From contig CAXAMN010023751.1 of NCBI GenBank assembly GCA_963970005.1, forward strand, positions 415,260 to 479,259: 64,000 nt of DNA, in the 5' to 3' direction. Source of the DNA: Durusdinium trenchii (lineage: Eukaryota > Sar > Dinophyceae > Suessiales > Symbiodiniaceae). Of the stretch, positions 11,801 through 19,474 are shown one piece after another. The notes under the pieces are model-generated. The model was not told the DNA's origin. It saw nothing but the letters and a program-made list of their open reading frames with translations, and did not search any database. The position numbers were made by a program, and so were the translations under genes. How positions within the stretch are numbered: position 1 is the stretch's first letter; each line of letters starts with the position of its first letter.

Positions 11801-14800
11801 GGTACTATGGATGAAGGCCTTCTGTTCGAGCGTGGACCTAAAGGCCGAAGCATGCTGAACACTGAGGAGAATGTCTACGAGTGGGACATCAATGACGATG
11901 TGACGGGCATGCTTGAAGTGGTATGTGATGCTGACTATGCAGGGCAAAGAGACAGCAGGAAAAGCGTGAGCTCGGTCCAGATCTACTTGGACGGATGCCT
12001 CTTGGAGAGCTATGTGAGGACCCAACGATCCATTGCCTTGTCATCAGGAGAAAGCGAGTATGTGGCAATGGTTGGAGGCTGCATCGAGGGACTGTTCATC
12101 AAACATTGCTGGAAGTTCCTGACCAACGAGGACCTGGAGATGGTGTGCCGCAGTGATTCGTCGGCGGCTCGGTCTTTGGCTGGCCGAGTGGGTGTCGGGA
12201 GAACACGACACATCGCGGCAGGACTCCTATGGTTGCAACAGAAAGTAGGAGCCAAAGAGTTGAGGGTCACTGGAATCCCTACGGCAGTCAACACGAGTGA
12301 CATCGGCACGAAGATCTTGAGCAAAGCAAGGATGAGCGGACTGAAGTACCTTATCAAGATGATCAACGGAGATGACGAGAAGATCGGGTACGCCGAGTAC
12401 CAGGAGATAAAGATGAAGGAGGACCTGAAGAAGAACACCGGCAAGCTAGCCAAGACCCTCGGAGCAAATGCAAGGGTTGCAGTGGTGATTGCATTGTCCC
12501 TACTGCAAGGTGGAGCTTGAGACAGAAGAGAATGAGGGCACGGACACATGGTGGGTTCGGCTGCTGATCACTATGATCTGCCTGGCAAGTGTTGGGGCCT
12601 TGAGCTTGGCACGGATGACTTTGCAGACAGTGCAGACATGGTGCAGCAGGAGACGAGGTCACCAACAACCCGTGCAACGACAAGGAGAAGATGAAGAAGA
12701 AGATGATGCGGATGGCCCGCATGTGAGAAGGGGATTGCAAGAGGACACCAGCCAACATGAAGAGCCACACTACGAGAATGACCCCGAGAAGGTGAACATG
12801 CAGTGGCAAATAGTCCACCTAGAGGTGGCTGTGGCAGAGCAAGAGGAGAGATTGAAGGAAGCCCGAGAAGAACGTGACCGTCAAGCACGTGAGGTGGTGA
12901 GAATGTACAACATGTGCTCTGAGCTGCGATTTGAGCTCGAGGCGGTGAAAGAAGAGAGGGACAAAACCCAAAAGAAGGCTATCCGGATCGCCGGAACTGA
13001 TGATGAAGACGTGGTCCGAGCATGGGAAGTTGTTGAGGTGTGGAAGAAGCGGGTCACGGCGTGCCAGAGACAGGGACAAGATGAACTGAGAGATCGCCTT
13101 CAGGAAGCTAAATTCATTTTAGACCGAAAGCTATGGCACGTCGGCAAGACCAGCTCATGTTATCATGAGGCAGGATGTGGACACCTCGCGAACAGCGCGA
13201 GCATCCGGTCATTGAAGCCATGTGCACACTGCATACCAGAAGCCATGGGGACGGTGTTGAATCTCAGTCAAAGTGCACTAGACTAATGGCATGCTGGTAT
13301 GCATAGATCACGCTATGTACTTGAGACCCAAAGTCGAGGTGTAAAACCGGAGCACCCCGCGTTTCAAAAACAATAAAACACATCATTTCTTGGATCCCTC
13401 GCGGTGCCTGGCAGGTGGTGTTGGCATTTCACCTTTTATCGACCTGCTTGCTGGGCCAATCGACAGCCGTCGAATAAAGTTGGTGTGGGCGGTTCGTGGT
13501 GATGAGTATCAAGCACTTGCTGCAGCCATCGATTTGCTTAGGATGATTGTTTATTAACCCACCATTTGTGGATGATTTTGTTGATGATCCCATTGATGAA
13601 TTCACCATTTTTGTGATGATTTTGTTGTTGATCCCTAATAATCTTTTTTGGATGATTTATTGTATTTTTCCCAGATACCTTAAGCGCAGCATGGCGCAGG
13701 GCGCATCTGCGCGCATCCAAGGCAGCCATCGATTTTCAGTTCCTTCGCCAGAGAGCTGAGATCTGCGTCTTCATCACATCGCAGCCTCTTTCTGACGATG
13801 TTCCCACCCTGGAGACGAAGATCGGATCGGGCTTCGGTGGTGAAGAAGCCTGGCTTAAGGCTTAGGTGATGAACCTTCCTGAAGGGGTACCAAATCCAAT
13901 GGGTTTGAACACATGGGATAATGATTGTCAGGATTTCATGGGTATACAGTATATAGCAACTACTATAAACCATTTGGTTGGTGGTTTGAAACATGTTTGA
14001 TTTTCCAATAGATTGGGGAGGAGGATACAATCTGACGTTCATATTTTTCAGGAGGGGATGAAACCACAAGTTAGCTTCTTTTCAATCTTTCCGAGAATCT
14101 CCACTGTGACTGGGGAAGATGTTGAAGTATTTTCAGGGGTCGAAGAAGCAAATCTAAGGAAACACCAGAAACAGCTGGGCCTTTCCCGATTTTTGTGCTA
14201 TTTGCTCTGATCTTGGCATCGGCAACAGCAACAGATTATGCTGCACACTACTGGGATAGCATTTTCTTCGCGCAGGTGGACTCTTTGATGGAGTGGGCGC
14301 TGCTCATGCGAGTAATGCCCATTCTCCTGGTGGCCGTGGGAGTTGTAGTCGTGAGCACTGGATTGCAGTTGATTCCAAGATGTGCACGATACTTCTTTCG
14401 TGAAAGAGCCACCAACCTTGACTCGCGGCAGCTGGTTGAAGATGCAAGGGAAATCCCGAGATCACAAGTCCACATCCAACATGGAAAGGCTGGGTGGTTT
14501 GATCATTACCCTCTGGAAACTAAGACTATGCGTTTGCTCCTGAAAATGGGTATGGGAACCATAGGAACATCATCTTGAAACCCACCAGGCTTTTCAGGGT
14601 CAGTTTCTGTGATTTTTAGGGATGGCACTGGCAACCCCTATCCAATCATATCCAGAAAAAATCAGGTTTCAGAGAATTTTAGTTCAACCAAGCACCAACC
14701 AGAAAGGTCAACCTACGCAATCTGGTTCAGCAAGAAGCCCAACTTGGCCTCCTTGAGTTGAAAGCCTGCGGTCCCGAGCGCATGTTGTCGGAGCTGACCT

Positions 14801-14868
14801 CGATCACACGATGGCTGACCAGTGAAAACTACCAGGTGATTTTGGAGAATTTGGAGGCTGAACTATGA
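4586..14868 (+). CDS. FRO/NOX-like ferric reductase, five exons, first intron split by a copia element
   Basis: Transmembrane flavocytochrome expected to carry electrons from NADPH through FAD and two hemes to ferric iron or oxygen. Rebuilt exons 4586-5804, 13415-13521, 13722-13859, 14159-14488 and 14707-14868 join in frame to about 651 residues, close to plant FRO length. The ferric-reductase membrane domain shows two H-x13-H pairs (H158/H172 and H247/H261) for bis-heme binding. The FAD loop is HPYST (342-346) and a GPYG motif lies at 382-385. The nucleotide-binding site GGVGISP (407-413) is built across the exon 1-2 border. Two hydrophobic segments follow (about 499-513 and 540-558), as in plant FRO proteins, then C-G-P at 619-621 and a stop. 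An in-frame TGA lies upstream at 4550 and ATG 4586 is the first in-frame Met; an upstream exon cannot be excluded. All introns fit GC-AG. Family is confident; whether iron reduction or superoxide production is the role is not. Confidence 0.85.
5907..5911. repeat. target-site duplication, left copy (AAAAC)
   Basis: AAAAC directly precedes the 5' LTR and is repeated exactly after the 3' LTR at 13367-13371. Five bp is the length expected for copia integrases. Confidence 0.9.
5912..6025 (+). repeat. 5' LTR of the copia element, 114 bp
   Basis: Starts TGTTGAATCTCAG and ends CCCCGCGTTTCA. Compared with the 3' LTR it has two substitutions and one 2-bp insertion (CTATAGAC against CTAGAC). The LTR is very short for a copia element. 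Confidence 0.93.
6026..6043 (+). promoter_or_regulatory. primer-binding site
   Basis: TGGTAGCGGAGCTCTGAC follows the 5' LTR without a gap. The leading TGGTA and GGAGC match the usual copia pattern of pairing with the 3' end of an initiator-methionine tRNA (TGGTATCAGAGC in many elements). The exact tRNA is inferred. Confidence 0.7.
6142..7190 (+). pseudogene. copia gag with CCHC zinc knuckle, frame-broken
   Basis: Structural protein that packages element RNA. The N-terminal part (6142-6567) has Gly/Ala-rich residues and a helical core. A TGA at 6565-6567 interrupts it, and reading resumes past a second break near 6655 with a conserved-looking helical capsid segment (motifs EQLPQYD and VREYE, then VLSALPATLR). 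A Lys/Gly-rich basic stretch follows from about 6970. After a further shift near 7020 a single zinc knuckle C-x2-C-x4-H-x4-C (CHNCGKPGH...EC) lies at 7123-7164. The knuckle is intact, the frame around it is not. Confidence 0.85.
7191..8300 (+). CDS. copia protease region and linker
   Basis: Continues in the frame of the zinc knuckle. The retropepsin active site appears as LDSGADVSVAP around 7642-7674, with the catalytic D-S-G triad, after an acidic linker (about 7380-7560) rich in Glu and Asp. The protease fold probably ends near 7990. A second low-complexity acidic linker with Glu/Gln repeats follows to about 8290, where the frame moves by one base into the integrase-bearing frame. The protease itself looks intact. 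Confidence 0.8.
8291..9700 (+). CDS. copia SAP-like module and integrase core
   Basis: A helical segment at about 9010-9108 reads LKDLQEICKQLGL, then SGSKIKVLRRL, which fits the SAP helix-loop-helix DNA-binding pattern. About 100 bases later the integrase zinc-binding site is visible as His, His and C-x2-C (HQLTHLPF, then CQQC; about 9217-9273). The catalytic triad is present as SFDYG (about 9350), QSDGE (about 9550) and NGQAE (about 9663-9677). The frame is open from 8322 to about 9700, then a shift of one base is needed to follow the integrase C-terminus. The DDE residues are intact. Confidence 0.85.
9701..10690 (+). CDS. copia integrase C-terminal domain and Pro/Ala-rich linker
   Basis: Reads from about 9706 with TGD, PWSFRHAA, RYRVINGAT and KVALWGETVLF, the region that follows the integrase core in dinoflagellate copia elements. 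After about 10240 the sequence becomes a Pro/Ala/Thr-rich linker (APTPAPKTT, PATPAAAAAP), then a basic patch. It ends at a TGA at 10687-10689, overlapping the reverse-transcriptase frame by a one-base shift. Confidence 0.8.
10664..12520 (+). CDS. copia reverse transcriptase and RNase H
   Basis: The longest intact part of the element, 618 codons. Reverse transcriptase begins near 10895 (SKMVITWKHRDE) and holds the catalytic aspartates in LDVKDAFLLM (about 11095) and HVDDLLLIG (about 11350), the copia form of the YxDD box. The thumb region ends with YRSAVGELLYIAPDRPD near 11710. RNase H follows with CDADYAG (about 11923), SSGESEY (about 12040) and RSDSSAA (about 12150), so all recognisable catalytic acids are present. 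The C-terminus ends VVIALSLLQGGA just as the next frame starts. Confidence 0.93.
   Translation: MSPKRRIHEMVAEEVLQQQLNDVSDDEDIDRSKGKPPEVDEEELKKLDAEACKHEEERLEKMGVLEKLREGEAADEDSYVLTSKMVITWKHRDEQGGWFRRARLVGRQFKWSVFTQNAFAPTSASVVVRMLLRLQMKTGLALYTLDVKDAFLLMDQPEDEKAMIVTENGAYRLKRNLPGQRNAAAQWFKGFCKVAKEFGLVQDVMQPTMLKKPDDSGEVIKDGQLYLTIHVDDLLLIGHEDEVEKFIKYMESKGWKTEKRGPLYSGSFNYLKREMELIDRGITIRPDKQHIKELARLTKVEQRKCRSTPGDGNFTKLSKEDDPLDYNEITVYRSAVGELLYIAPDRPDVQYIAQGLAAFMQKPTKKSWQAMRHVRSYLLGTMDEGLLFERGPKGRSMLNTEENVYEWDINDDVTGMLEVVCDADYAGQRDSRKSVSSVQIYLDGCLLESYVRTQRSIALSSGESEYVAMVGGCIEGLFIKHCWKFLTNEDLEMVCRSDSSAARSLAGRVGVGRTRHIAAGLLWLQQKVGAKELRVTGIPTAVNTSDIGTKILSKARMSGLKYLIKMINGDDEKIGYAEYQEIKMKEDLKKNTGKLAKTLGANARVAVVIALSLLQGGA
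12489..13286 (+). CDS. third copia frame: membrane segment, coiled coil, Cys/His cluster
   Basis: About 265 codons downstream of RNase H in another frame, overlapping the end of pol by about 30 bases, without a convincing ATG at its start. In order: a hydrophobic helix (WWVRLLITMICLASVGALS, about 12552-12608), a basic then acidic linker, a long charged heptad-like stretch (about 12830-13100) that should form a coiled coil, and a terminal cluster CYHEAGCGHL...CAHC (about 13158-13238) that could bind zinc. It stops inside the 3' LTR. It may be a separate envelope-like protein, or the natural tail of the polyprotein split off by an indel. The copy at 3104-3601 keeps coiled coil plus His/Cys cluster, which argues for real selection on this tail. 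Confidence 0.75.
   Translation: MHCPYCKVELETEENEGTDTWWVRLLITMICLASVGALSLARMTLQTVQTWCSRRRGHQQPVQRQGEDEEEDDADGPHVRRGLQEDTSQHEEPHYENDPEKVNMQWQIVHLEVAVAEQEERLKEAREERDRQAREVVRMYNMCSELRFELEAVKEERDKTQKKAIRIAGTDDEDVVRAWEVVEVWKKRVTACQRQGQDELRDRLQEAKFILDRKLWHVGKTSSCYHEAGCGHLANSASIRSLKPCAHCIPEAMGTVLNLSQSALD
13243..13254 (+). promoter_or_regulatory. candidate polypurine tract
   Basis: The purine-rich GGGGACGG lies directly before the 3' LTR, where plus-strand priming occurs. It is short and interrupted by a C, so the call rests mostly on position. Confidence 0.45.
13255..13366 (+). repeat. 3' LTR of the copia element, 112 bp
   Basis: TGTTGAATCTCAG to CGCGTTTCA. About 98% identical to the 5' LTR apart from a 2-bp indel. 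It supplies the stop codon of the third reading frame. Confidence 0.93.
13367..13371. repeat. target-site duplication, right copy (AAAAC)
   Basis: Exact match to 5907-5911. Confidence 0.9.
13415..13521 (+). CDS. ferric reductase exon 2 (nucleotide-binding core)
   Basis: With the last base of exon 1 it spells A-G-G-V-G-I-S-P, then a helix and RRIKLVWAVRG, the second strand of the NADPH-binding fold. It ends at a codon border where a 14-bp direct repeat marks intron 2. Confidence 0.85.
13522..13721 (+). other. intron 2 of the ferric reductase, flanked by a 14-bp direct repeat
   Basis: GCAGCCATCGATTT occurs at 13522-13535 and again at 13722-13735, exactly 200 bp apart. Splicing one copy out keeps the frame. 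With the AG|G acceptor the donor is GC. The intron is AT-rich. Confidence 0.8.
13722..13859 (+). CDS. ferric reductase exon 3
   Basis: Forty-six codons continuing the NADPH-binding domain (helix AAIDFQFLRQRA, strand EICVFITS, then an acidic loop). It ends LK before GCTTAG, a GC donor; the alternative read-through stops two codons later at TAG. Confidence 0.75.
14159..14488 (+). CDS. ferric reductase exon 4 (C-terminal membrane pair)
   Basis: One hundred and ten codons with two hydrophobic segments (PIFVLFALILASA and RVMPILLVAVGVVVVST), the position where plant FRO proteins insert membrane helices into the NADPH domain. It ends HIQHGK at a GC donor (GCTGGG). The start at 14159 after TCTAAG is chosen because it alone keeps phase with exon 3. 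Confidence 0.7.
14707..14868 (+). CDS. ferric reductase exon 5 (C-G-P motif, C-terminus)
   Basis: Begins VNLRNLV after an AG|G acceptor, carries ACGPERM, the conserved Cys-Gly-Pro of the nucleotide-binding domain, and ends SENYQVILENLEAEL followed by TGA at 14866-14868. Confidence 0.82.
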   Translation, partial: VNLRNLVQQEAQLGLLELKACGPERMLSELTSITRWLTSENYQVILENLEAEL

Positions 14869-15179
14869 CTTAAGGGACCTGAGTAGTTTGAGTGATTTCC
14901 TGAAGGTGTGATTCAAATTTGGGAATTAAATGGGGATCTCCTCCAGCTTATACCAGTTTTGACAAGGAGATTGCTCCAGCCTTCATCACATGCATGGCAC
15001 TGCAACCAGGCAAGTTTGGTCCACTAGGTCACCTGGCAACCAAGTAGGACCCGTTGAGTCTTGCCTGTCACGTTGTGGTCAATTTTATAAGCCTCACAGA
15101 GAGATGGAGGCAATTTTGGTGCTGACTTCCAGCAGACTTGTAAGCCCGTCTTGTACAGCTTGGAAATCTTGACCAGGTC

Positions 15180-15341
15180 TGCACCTTCTGGAGGGGTGTT
15201 TTTAGCTGAGCTGGGTTTGGACGCTACTAGTAACAAGTGCCACGCTAGTAGTAACAAGTGCCTTACTAGTAGTAACAAGAAGAATTTAATGATTCTTACT
15301 GGTGCACCTTCTGGAGGGGTGTTTTTAGCTGAGCTGGGTTT
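15180..15341. repeat. 39-bp direct repeat flanking a TAGTAACAAG array
   Basis: A 39-bp sequence starting TGCACCTTCTGGAGG lies at 15180-15218 and again, identical, at 15303-15341, 123 bp apart. The space between holds family-A motifs. Confidence 0.85.
15219..15288. repeat. dispersed motif family A, copy 1
   Basis: Three tandem units of CTAGTAGTAACAAGTGCC type. Related arrays occur at 39609, 43933 and 47606, some in reverse orientation. Confidence 0.75.
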
Positions 15342-15802
15342 TGCCCACCGCCCAGGGTGGCAATTTCTGGCAGAAAAGGCCACGAGCGACAGACGGAAAG
15401 GACGGTTGGGCCTGGCCTGGGCCGGTGCTGTGGGAAGTTCTGGGAGAAGCCATCCGAGGCCCCGGGTTTCTGGAAGTTGGCCAACTTGAGGATTTTGAAG
15501 TGGTCTGTTTTGAGAAATACCATTTGGGGCCAAGGCTGGTTTCATAGGATCGATCATTGCCTCCAGATCTCTGTTGGCGACGCCCACTAGGGGCAAGAAG
15601 GGTTGGAGAAAAGGAACCCATAGGCACTGATCTTGCGTCAGCACATCCCGCGCACCCCAATGGGCCTCAGAGCCGACCACAAGTGGCGGACTCCGGCGGA
15701 CTCTGCAAAACCTTGCATTCTCATAGTGCCTTCTGTTTGAAACTGTCCGAAGGCTATCTGTTTGAACTAGAGCTTTGAGCCTGTATATAGACCTCCTTTG
15801 GA

Positions 15803-15908
15803 ACTCAATACGTCTAAACCTCTAGACCACCTGCTTCTACACCTCTAGACCATAGACCTCTAGACCTCAAGACACGGTTTGGGTCTGTTTGGGGCCTGCC
15901 GGGATAGC
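15803..15908. repeat. dispersed repeat family C, copy 1
   Basis: A CTAGACC-rich stretch that leads into ACGGTTTGGG, a GTCT tract and GCCGGGATA. A diverged copy in the same order and orientation is at 62828-62906. Confidence 0.6.
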
Positions 15909-18716
15909 TTGCGGGCTTATTTGTGTTTTGCACTGCACCATGTTTACTTTTGATGTTCGAATTGCTGTAGCTTATATAGAAAGTTTTCTGTGGCTTGGCA
16001 CATTGATGGTTCAACATGTGTCTCGGCTTAAGGTTTGTTCTCGGCTCAAGGTTTGCTTTGCTTTGTTCAGCTTTGGGTTCGCAAATTGCTAGCAGCAATT
16101 GGCTTGATTCGCCTGCTTCAAACGTGTCCAGACTCATTCCTTAGTGGTTCGGTCATCTGGTCATCTGGTCGTTTGGTCGGTTGGTGCACAAAAAGCAGAC
16201 GTTTCTCAACGGCACTCGCTGTTGATGCGAGCGGGCCGACGGCGTGAGCTTCAAGGTTCGGCCCTCGAGCGAGTTTGCACCACATGTTTCGCCAGAATAG
16301 ATCGATTCGTGAATCCTCTCCAAACATGTATAGCAAGGTGTTCTCTGCCTGATTGAGAACCACTAGAAAGTCACTAGAATATGTGGAGTAACATCTATCT
16401 ATATATAACTTTTCTGGATGTAAACAATTGGTGACAACCTTTGATTTAGCAGGTGCAATTCGTTTTTTTGACTTTCATAAACACCGCTTTTGGCCTTTGG
16501 TGCCTGCTTCGCTGTCGCGTGCTGAGATGGGCTCCACCTGCTCAAGCTCGCAGCAAGGGTCTTCAGAACGGATGACAGGGTCCAGGGTCGGGGGTGTAAA
16601 TGTTCATTTTTGATTCAACTTTCACGGCTCAATATGGCTGAAACCTTGTGCCACTATGCACAAAGCATGGCCTTAGAGTCATAGAGAACTTCAGCAATAG
16701 AGTATATATAAACTGTATTGTTTTCGGATATGTGGAGGTTTCCTTGGAACTGAGACTCGTGCTGCCTATCCTATGAGAATTGTTGTGTATATGGATTGAC
16801 TAGCAGACCACACCAGACCAGAGGGAAAGCAGGTGAGGATCGGCAGAAGCCATGGGAAGGTTTGTGATCTTCATGACAAGAAACTCTGCGTACCAGCCGA
16901 CAGTCCCTTGACCCTCGACACTGGGGGGCAAAGAGGTGCCAGGCGTAAGCTACTATATAGATTCAATAGGATTGTTGAATAGCGTCCAATGTCCAAGTTC
17001 AATAAGTCTTCAATAGAAAAGTTTTCACAACTTCTGGAGTCTGATCGAGCAACGACCTGACCACCGATCCCAGGAAGTACCAGCCCATGCACCTGGCTGC
17101 TGTGCCGCTTGTCATGTGTCTGGCCACGTCGGGTGATACGTTCGGTCCAGGCTTAGGCGAAGACCCACAATGCTGACCATATGGAAGACCAATGCTGAAC
17201 TGATGGTGAGGAACCCCCAAACCCTCTCAGGATTTCCGTCTTGATAGGGGCACACTTCCACTGGAAGAGTCCACCCAAGACCAGTCTCCTTTTCGTTCAA
17301 CAGTGGAATTCTTGCACATGAGGTCATCCACCAACGTTTGGCAGCCTTCTAATGGTTCCAGAAGTGTGCAGCAGCTGGAGGAGAAACGAAAGAGCTGTCA
17401 TGTCTATCGAAGCCTCTCGAGTCTTGTTGCAAGCTTTTCCAAAGGCAGGAGAATGGGAAAGTGAGGCCTTTCTCTACTGTTCGACGTTGCTCTAAGTAAG
17501 TCCGAAGTATCTTGCAATCCACGCCGTTTCCTGTGGATTGCCTGCGGACGTAAGCAGCTAAGCACAAGCCTGAAAAGTCCAAAGCGCCTTGATCCCAAGT
17601 GCTGACATGCCTTTGGAGACCTTTTCCAAGATTTCTGGGTATGGCGGTGCGGACTGTCGTGGCAAGGAAAACCATCGACCTCAGAAGACTAGCTGTGTCA
17701 TTGAATCATTCATTGAATTAGCTTTGTTTCTTGGTTTTGACATGTTTTGACCAAAGGATTCATGAATGCCAGCCGAATAACCATGAACGACAGAGCCAGC
17801 CTGGCAGCTGCTTCGCCAAGCTCACTGGACATGACACAAATGCTTCTGCAGGGTCTCGAAGTTGCGGATGTGAGCGGAGTCCCGCCCCTCCCCTCCCTCT
17901 GCTAGGGTGGCATGTGCATTCAAGAGCTTCATGGAAAAGGTGTCCTTTAAAGTGAAGTGAACTTCCAAGTAGCTGACGACTTTGCTTTGCTTTAAAAGCT
18001 ATGAGGAAGTCCAGGAAAAGGGTTGGATCCAGCATCCAAACGCCTCCAATAACCAGGTCTGATTGATGCAAGGACATCCGAATGTACAAACACCCCAATT
18101 TGGGGACAGGTTGTAGAATTGGTGTTCCAAAGATGTTTAACAACCTGTCTTTGCTGCCTTGGCCCTCTAAGACTCTGAGCCGATTTTGCCGTCCGCGCAG
18201 GACAGCATGCTTTGGCACGCATTGTTGGTCTGGGTCGAGCCCCCAAGTTGGTACGGTGAAGGGGATGGGAGTCTTGCCTTGTCGTGGAAGATGCAAGGTC
18301 AGGGATTTTTTTTTTTTAATCAGTCACTTTTGGTCTGTCTTTTGTGGCTTGAGAGCCACATCGGATGGGTCCATGGATGGCAGAATGATTTCGAAGATTC
18401 TAGGATGCTGACGCTATAGACTCGCTTGACAAGTCCAATCATGCCTGAGGTCAGGTTGGTGAATACTGCTCTGTCTTGTGGGGCGGGGACAGGTATTGCT
18501 AGGTGAACTGAAATTTGGACAATCCTGAAAGATGCTTATGTCACCTCACATGGTCGAATTTCCTCCCTCAAAGTTGACTATTTTTTTTTTTTTTGAAAGA
18601 CAGTCATAATTGACCGTCCCACATTGGCCACGCAAAATGGACTTCTTAATTCGACTGCGGCTGATCCACATCTGACCCGGTAAGAAGAAAAACACATTCT
18701 TCTTCCTGAAGTGTAT

Positions 18717-18735
18717 ACATATATATATATATATG
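18717..18735. repeat. TA microsatellite
   Basis: Alternating T and A, flanked by ATACATA / GTATACTG. Confidence 0.85.
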
Positions 18736-19170
18736 TATACTGTATATAGCTAGAAGAGAATTTTTCCATCTTTCGTTAGATACCCTCCAGCATAGCCATT
18801 TGCATCTTAAGATAATATGTTTATGTCATTTGCATAAAACCCAGCCCTTAGAAATTGATGTGGTTAAAGCTTTCCGTACTTCTGCCTTTACTAGAATTGA
18901 TAGAGTGCCTGTTTCTATTCACGAAAGCTAGCGAAGCTAGCTGGAGTTACTCTTGCGATAGCAAGGTTTCTTTCGACCGGGTGCAAATCCTAACCCCTGA
19001 TTTTTCTCCCCTCTCCCCTCTCCCCTCTCCCCACCCCACCTCCCCTCTCCTCCTCCTTGTCTTCCTCCCACCTTCCCTCCCTCCTCCCTCTTCGCAAGTT
19101 CGACTCCGTCCTGTCGTCGCTCTTTGGCATGCGGTTAGCGTTGCGTATCTTGCGGCCGCACTCGCTCACT

Positions 19171-19474
19171 CTCACTGTCTCACTGTCTCACTGTCTCACT
19201 GTCTCACTGTCTCACTGTCTCNNNNNNNNNNCTGTCTCACTGTCTCACTGTCTCACTGTCTCACTGTCTCACTGTCTCTCTCTCTCTCTCTCATTCTCTC
19301 ATCTCTCTCATCTCTCTCATCTCTCTCATCTCTCTCATCTCTCTCATCTCTCTCATCTCTCTCATCTCTCTCATCTCTCTCATCTCTTTCTCATCTCTCT
19401 CATCTCTCTCTTCTCTCTCTCTCTCTCTCCTCTCTGTCTCTCGTCTTTCCGTCTCTCTTCTCTCTCTTCTCTCG
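19171..19474. repeat. CTGTCTCA and CTCTCTCAT microsatellites with assembly gap
   Basis: An 8-bp unit (CTGTCTCA) runs to about 19265, interrupted by ten N at 19222-19231. A 9-bp unit (CTCTCTCAT, about a dozen copies) follows, then mixed CT repeats. Open frames here are repeat artefacts. The true array length is unknown because of the gap. Confidence 0.92.

Larger units (their letters stand above)
5912..13366 (+). mobile_element. full-length Ty1/copia LTR retrotransposon, 7,455 bp
   Basis: Bounded by near-identical LTRs (5912-6025 and 13255-13366) starting TG and ending CA, with the 5-bp duplication AAAAC on both sides. The order gag, protease, integrase, reverse transcriptase, RNase H is that of Ty1/copia, and the strand is that of the host gene. 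Extra modules are a SAP-like segment ahead of integrase and a third frame after RNase H. The coding part moves through several frames: a TGA replaces a codon at 6565-6567, and shifts occur near 6655, 7020, 8240-8290, 9700, 10670 and about 12500. The insertion therefore looks recent by its ends but cannot make an intact polyprotein as read. Sequencing error could account for some shifts. Confidence 0.95.
5805..13414 (+). other. intron 1 of the ferric reductase, enlarged by the retrotransposon
   Basis: GC donor at 5805 and AG|G acceptor at 13414. Removing the element and one copy of its target duplication leaves about 150 bp. The residual intron carries the short inverted pair AGGGATCC / GGATCCCT near its two ends, and a G-run/C-run hairpin at about 5822-5858. 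Confidence 0.8.
14869..19170. other. repeat-rich non-coding region
   Basis: No gene recognised. It contains the repeats listed separately at 15180-15341, 15219-15288 and 15803-15908, a T-run at 18308-18319 and a TA microsatellite at about 18717-18735. Between about 17000 and 18300 the minus strand has four successive open frames of 71-178 codons in different frames. They have no known motif and may be chance or a decayed gene. Confidence 0.4.

Noticed and set aside
15024..15680. 218-codon minus-strand frame
   Set aside because: Covers both copies of the 39-bp direct repeat and the family-A array; its Leu-rich segment comes from the repeat.
16036..16050. CTCGGCTCAAGG as a relic of the dinoflagellate spliced leader (TTTTGGCTCAAG)
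   Set aside because: Only the last eight bases agree, as also at about 61213; no preceding leader sequence and no intronless gene follows.
17000..18296. Decayed gene on the minus strand from four successive open frames
   Set aside because: Frames differ, no motif or splice pattern links them, and lengths are within chance except one of 178 codons.
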